Shown: positions 5,130-6,368 of the stretch, piece by piece
Position numbering within the stretch: position 1 is the stretch's first letter
How the letters are laid out: each line of letters opens with the position of its first letter
Assembly: GCA_030631445.1 (NCBI GenBank)
Contig: DAOVLD010000109.1
Location: forward strand, 1 to 6,368
Source: Bacteroidota bacterium
Lineage (GTDB): Bacteria; Bacteroidota; Bacteroidia; Bacteroidales; VadinHA17
Direction: 5' to 3'
Length of the DNA stretch: 6,368 nucleotides
Position numbers and translations under genes: made by a program
Notes under the pieces: generated by a model
The model's database searches: none
Told to the model about the DNA's origin: nothing
Seen by the model: only the letters and a program-made list of their open reading frames with translations

Positions 5130-6209
5130 ATGAGCAACGAAAAATTTAGTTTACAGAAATTTATTGAGGATTCAAAAAGCGCTATTTTGAATCCCAAAGA
5201 GCATTTTGCTACACTAAGTACTACCGGTGGCTTTGGCGAACCGGTAATTAAAGCGGTTATTTATGGGTTTATCGCAGGTGTTTTTGTTTTATTGTGGAGT
5301 CTACTCAATATCTCCGGCGGAACCGGGCTTGGGAGTTTATTTGGCGGAGCTGTTGGTATAATGGCTTTTATAGGTTCAATTATAGGTGCCCTTATTGGTC
5401 TGTTTATTGGCGGAGTTATTGTTTTGATTATTTCTGCTATTTGCAGTGGATCAAATGATTATGAGGCAAATGTAAGAGTGGTGGCAGCGATGATGGTGCT
5501 TACGCCTATTAATGCTTTTTTAAACGTCTTCAATGGTATTAGTCCGGTACTTGGGAATATATTTGGATTGATAGTAAACCTTTATGGGTTATGGATGCTG
5601 TACCACGCACTTAACCAGACACTGAAGGCAAAAGAGGAAACGTCAAAAATAATTGCATTAGTTTTAGGGGCTTTAGTTTTATTATTTGCAATTATTGGCT
5701 TTGGTACCCGGAAAAAATTGAATAGGTGGGAGAAAAAGTTTGGAGATTATGAAAAGATCACGGAGGAATATGGTAAAGCTGCTATGAAAATGGCGGAAAA
5801 CTATGAAGAAATGGCTAAAGAGATAACGGAGAAGTCAAAAGAAATGGCAGATGAAATTGAAAAAGAATATAGTGATGCCGGATCGGATTTTGAATTGACC
5901 ATGGAAAATGGAGAGTCTGTAAAAAAAATCAATGAAATATCGGTAACAGCGGCGTTGAAGAGTCTTGGCAGCGACAACAACTTTGCTGTTTTATGTAAAA
6001 GTGATTTCTTTATACAAACTGCTCTGGAGGAAAATGGTTATGTTGTTGAATACAATGATGATTCAGGATACTACAGAAGTGTTGAATCAGATATACCCTA
6101 TAAAAAAGTTGTTGCTATGTTCATGGGATTTCTTAATGAAGAAACTTCGTGGAAAGAGATAGTAGAATGGGAAGCAGCAACCTGGACTGTGGCAAAATGG
6201 GGAGAATAA
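5130..6209 (+). CDS. YIP1-family membrane protein with coiled coil and unassigned C-terminal domain
   Basis: This 359-residue protein begins with the cytosolic lead-in FIEDSKSAILNPKEHFATL (11-29), typical of bacterial Yip1-domain proteins. Hydrophobic segments follow at about 41-60, 68-105 (glycine-rich, probably two helices), 115-133, 141-160 and 174-192. Residues about 196-248 are highly charged with heptad-like spacing (for example MAENYEEMAKEITEKSKEMA, 221-240), suggesting a coiled coil. Residues about 265-346 form a separate soluble domain, including FAVLCKSDFFIQTALEENGY (285-304), VVEYNDDSGYYRS (305-317) and a final W-rich helix. I do not recognise this domain with confidence; the FIQ...VEY pattern is loosely reminiscent of small immunity-protein-like folds. 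The ATG at 5130 is the first in frame and fits the family. The gene is single, divergent from dtd, and followed by its own terminator. Function is unknown, possibly envelope- or trafficking-related. Confidence 0.75.
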   Translation: MSNEKFSLQKFIEDSKSAILNPKEHFATLSTTGGFGEPVIKAVIYGFIAGVFVLLWSLLNISGGTGLGSLFGGAVGIMAFIGSIIGALIGLFIGGVIVLIISAICSGSNDYEANVRVVAAMMVLTPINAFLNVFNGISPVLGNIFGLIVNLYGLWMLYHALNQTLKAKEETSKIIALVLGALVLLFAIIGFGTRKKLNRWEKKFGDYEKITEEYGKAAMKMAENYEEMAKEITEKSKEMADEIEKEYSDAGSDFELTMENGESVKKINEISVTAALKSLGSDNNFAVLCKSDFFIQTALEENGYVVEYNDDSGYYRSVESDIPYKKVVAMFMGFLNEETSWKEIVEWEAATWTVAKWGE

Positions 6210-6224
6210 TTGTAATTTATATAG

Positions 6225-6258
6225 AAAAAACCTGAAGCCTAAACTTCAGGTTTTTTTT
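6225..6258 (+). terminator. Strong intrinsic terminator after the YIP1-family gene
   Basis: AAAAAACCTGAAG (6225-6237) pairs perfectly with CTTCAGGTTTTTT (6244-6256) around a 6-nt loop, and the T-run extends to 6258. It begins 16 bp after the stop codon. The A-run before the stem makes it potentially bidirectional. Confidence 0.92.
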
Positions 6259-6304
6259 GTGTTATTAATTATTGTCCGGTTATATATCAGAAGTCATTAT
6301 AAAG

Positions 6305-6350
6305 AAAGGCTTCATTTCAAAGCTGTGATAATATGGGCGAAGCCTTTTTT
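6305..6350. terminator. Second hairpin with T-tract, possibly a terminator for a convergent gene
   Basis: AAAGGCTTC (6305-6313) pairs with GAAGCCTTT (6339-6347) over a 25-nt loop, and the plus strand continues in T residues to 6350. On the minus strand the stem is followed by TCTTTATAAT, so it could also stop a gene arriving from the right edge, which cannot be seen. The loop is long for a classical terminator. Confidence 0.55.
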
Positions 6351-6368
6351 CATTGTAAAAGGAATTAA

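Noticed and set aside
5965..6162. Plus-strand 65-codon frame inside the YIP1-family gene
   Set aside because: It is an alternative frame within a longer, better-supported gene.

Overview
The window looks like chromosomal housekeeping DNA from a member of the Bacteroidota, probably Bacteroidales/Marinilabiliales-like. The reasons are its low GC content, the DUF4271 - uroporphyrinogen-III synthase - rnpA - yidD gene order, Bacteroidota-type proteins (short S41 peptidase N-terminus, the DeoC and HemD-like variants), the lack of strong Shine-Dalgarno sites, and several TAnnTTTG promoter boxes. The lineage is inferred from family recollection, not from a search.

Layout. Seven of the eight recognisable genes read on the minus strand, in transcription order: dtd (4909-4454), deoC (4193-3387), a DUF4271 membrane protein (3315-2158), a HemD-like uroporphyrinogen-III synthase (2109-1357, TTG start), rnpA (1232-855), yidD (858-613, ATGA overlap with rnpA) and the first 99 codons of an S41 (CtpA-like) peptidase running off the left edge (297-1). 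One gene reads on the plus strand, divergent from dtd: a YIP1-family membrane protein with a coiled coil and an unassigned C-terminal domain (5130-6209). It is followed by a strong intrinsic terminator and a second hairpin.

Genes in context. rnpA and yidD form a tightly coupled pair for tRNA 5' maturation and membrane-protein insertion. A clear terminator separates them from hemD upstream. DUF4271 and hemD are 48 bp apart and probably co-transcribed from a TATCTTTG box. dtd and deoC are metabolic and quality-control genes that are not functionally coupled in any obvious way.

Non-coding structure is the least ordinary part. Between dtd and deoC lies an array with a 49-bp period (two identical copies plus diverged flanking copies), built from a nested ACTTTAG(T)TCACTT-type motif. 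It runs into the dtd stop codon, and a 14-bp piece of it recurs on the other side of dtd. The 315-bp gap between yidD and the peptidase gene holds a GC-richer block with a perfect hairpin palindrome next to a TACCTTTG box, a 13-bp inverted repeat, and a tiny ORF overlapping the peptidase start by ATGA. I found no CRISPR array, rRNA, tRNA, transposase, or convincing new defence or biosynthetic system. The items worth a second look are these repeats, the structured leader, and the C-terminal domain of the YIP1 protein.
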